64,000 nucleotides of DNA from assembly GCF_000090795.2 (NCBI RefSeq), contig NW_003546245.1:907360-971359 (forward strand), in the 5' to 3' direction. Position numbers and translations under genes: made by a program. The notes under the pieces are model-generated. The model made no database searches and was not told where the DNA came from. It saw only the letters and a program-made list of their open reading frames with translations. This DNA is from Amphimedon queenslandica. Taxonomy: Eukaryota; Porifera; Demospongiae; Haplosclerida; Niphatidae. Shown here one piece after another: positions 63,090-64,000 of this stretch (its first letter is position 1; each line of letters begins with the position of its first letter).

Positions 63090-64000
63090 GTTTCAATATT
63101 ATGTCCTCATATGCAGACACTAAGCAGGTAAGAATTCTGCAGTATTTTGAATACATAAAGAATAAGAGTTTATTATATTCAAAAGCTTTTTGTTTCAACA
63201 CATTAAAACTAATTAAAACTATTATACAGAAATTCTATGTGCATTATACTGCTATTGCACTAATGGCAGCAGTAGTATACAGTGCACAATCTACTACTAG
63301 ATCTACTAATAATATTAACATGCTATTGTTTATTGTTTAAAGTATCTTATCATTCATAGTGAACACTAAAAGGGCCACCTTGTATGTAGTATTGCTTTTG
63401 AGGATGTGGCCTGGGCTGGTAGATATGAATAATCCTTAATCCTGCTTCTTTAATTGGAGGGACGGTGATGTTATAGCAACGAGTTTTATAATCTTGCTTT
63501 AGTTCACAAGGCCAGACCATCAGTTATATCTTCACCTCGTGTAGTAATGACAGCTTTTAGTTCTGGCAACACACTTTCCGATGCTGCATGGCCACCAGAA
63601 ATATCCCGACATTCGACAGTAAAAACTGTACTGGCATTGAGCTTTTGACGATGCTTTGAGAGTAGTGCAAATTTCTTGACACTTGGTGTACTGTAGATTT
63701 TCCCAAACATTTTAGTAGGAAGGTCATCATTGCTTGGCTTCAAATACAGCTCATCATCATCTGCTGGTGATAAGTCAAAGGTACTGTAGCGGTCATGAAG
63801 GTAATCTAATCGTTGCTTTAGCTGAGTCTTAAGAAACATAAACTCAGCTGGATTAGCAATATTAGAGAAATCCTTAATAAACTCCAAGCTGTCTTCCAGT
63901 GTCTCTGTTACACGTTTCAATACTGCCTGGTGATCATCAATCTCTTTCTTTTTGAGGTCACAGATAAGATTAGCTTTAGCTATTGCTTCATCTCTCTCAA
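63090..64000. repeat. Tandem duplication of lipid-gene exon tail plus TRIM 3' half
   Basis: ATGTCCTCATATGCAGACAC followed by TAAGCAG|gtaag at 63101 repeats the exon end at 60059-60085. The following spacer is recognisably similar, and 63350-64000 repeats 60267-60921 at high identity. The offset is about 3.04-3.08 kb. Only the last few codons of the lipid-gene exon were copied, so one breakpoint lies inside that exon; the other lies beyond the window. Confidence 0.8.
63350..64000 (-). pseudogene. Second TRIM copy, frameshifted near its C terminus (partial at window edge)
   Basis: Runs in from the right edge with the coiled-coil and C-terminal region of the TRIM at 60267-61934 (FIKDFSNIANPAEFMFLKTQ, FDLSPADDDELYLKPSNDDL, MFGKIYSTPSVKKFA). 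At about 63507-63515 it has one extra T (GGCCTTGTGAAC against GGCCTGTGAAG), giving a TGA stop about 50 codons early. Beyond that the old frame remains open to a TGA at 63350, with mostly conservative changes. So the break is recent, or is a sequencing error. The N-terminal RING and B-boxes are outside the window, and the rest may still be functional with a shorter tail. Confidence 0.7.

Overview
This is animal nuclear DNA, most likely from a demosponge such as Amphimedon (an inference from gene content and style, not a database match). The base composition is AT-rich. Genes are compact and packed on both strands, many introns are only about 45-80 bp with GTAAGT-type donors, and there are many (TTA)n/(AAT)n runs. 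The gene set is eukaryotic and metazoan: class C GPCR, G-alpha subunits, PEAK-family pseudokinase, LEDGF/HDGF-like PWWP protein, TRIM protein, AP-3 and AP-4 subunits, and a COP9 subunit.

Layout: 20-348 C-terminal exons of an ERGIC-53/LMAN1-like cargo receptor (+); 497-1766 prefoldin 1 (-); 1829-6485 DPP8/9-type peptidase (+); 6729-9070 PEAK-family pseudokinase (-); 9171-10781 centrin 3 (+); 10946-13393 intronless GABA-B-like GPCR broken by an N gap (+); 13677-18448 pyruvate kinase (-); 18559-20811 PINK1-like kinase with a CHORD-like zinc module assembled from four microexons (+); 20961-26028 PWWP/IBD protein of the LEDGF/HDGF type (-); 26154-27860 HMG20-like (+); 27963-28968 AP-3 sigma (+); 29130-31911 COPS2 (+); 32128-33691 PSAT1 (-); 33815-35328 ANP32-like (+); 36301-39258 and 39570-41965 a head-to-head pair of Gq-like G-alpha genes; 43934-45600 LRRC71-like leucine-rich repeat protein (-), possibly spliced in frame to AP4E1 at 45627-53283 (-); 53862-55502 intronless TPR protein of bacterial style (+); 55749-60201 vitellogenin_N/MTP-type lipid transfer protein (+); 60267-61934 single-exon TRIM protein (-), with a frameshifted tandem copy running off the right edge (63350-64000).

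Arrangement: five gene pairs are head to head with only about 60-125 bp between start codons, which implies shared bidirectional promoters. Several of these carry GGGCGTGG-type boxes and one carries a perfect NRF1-like palindrome. Most genes are housekeeping (folding, glycolysis, serine synthesis, vesicle coats, COP9). GPCR/G-alpha signalling genes lie in the same window but are not adjacent.

Repeats: introns are loaded with a hAT-like MITE family (CAGGGTTTCCCACA ends, 8-bp target duplications) whose internal core is shared with a ~177-bp tandem repeat present as two arrays. There are also a 3-bp-TSD MITE family (GGCTGNGTTTACAC ends), a long-TIR element with a 9-bp target duplication (MULE-like), a GC-rich hAT-like element and a hairpin minisatellite. 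The strongest oddities are a chain of 6-, 3-, 3- and 3-nt microexons in the kinase gene and, in the same gene, a MITE inserted exactly on a splice donor so that the donor is duplicated.
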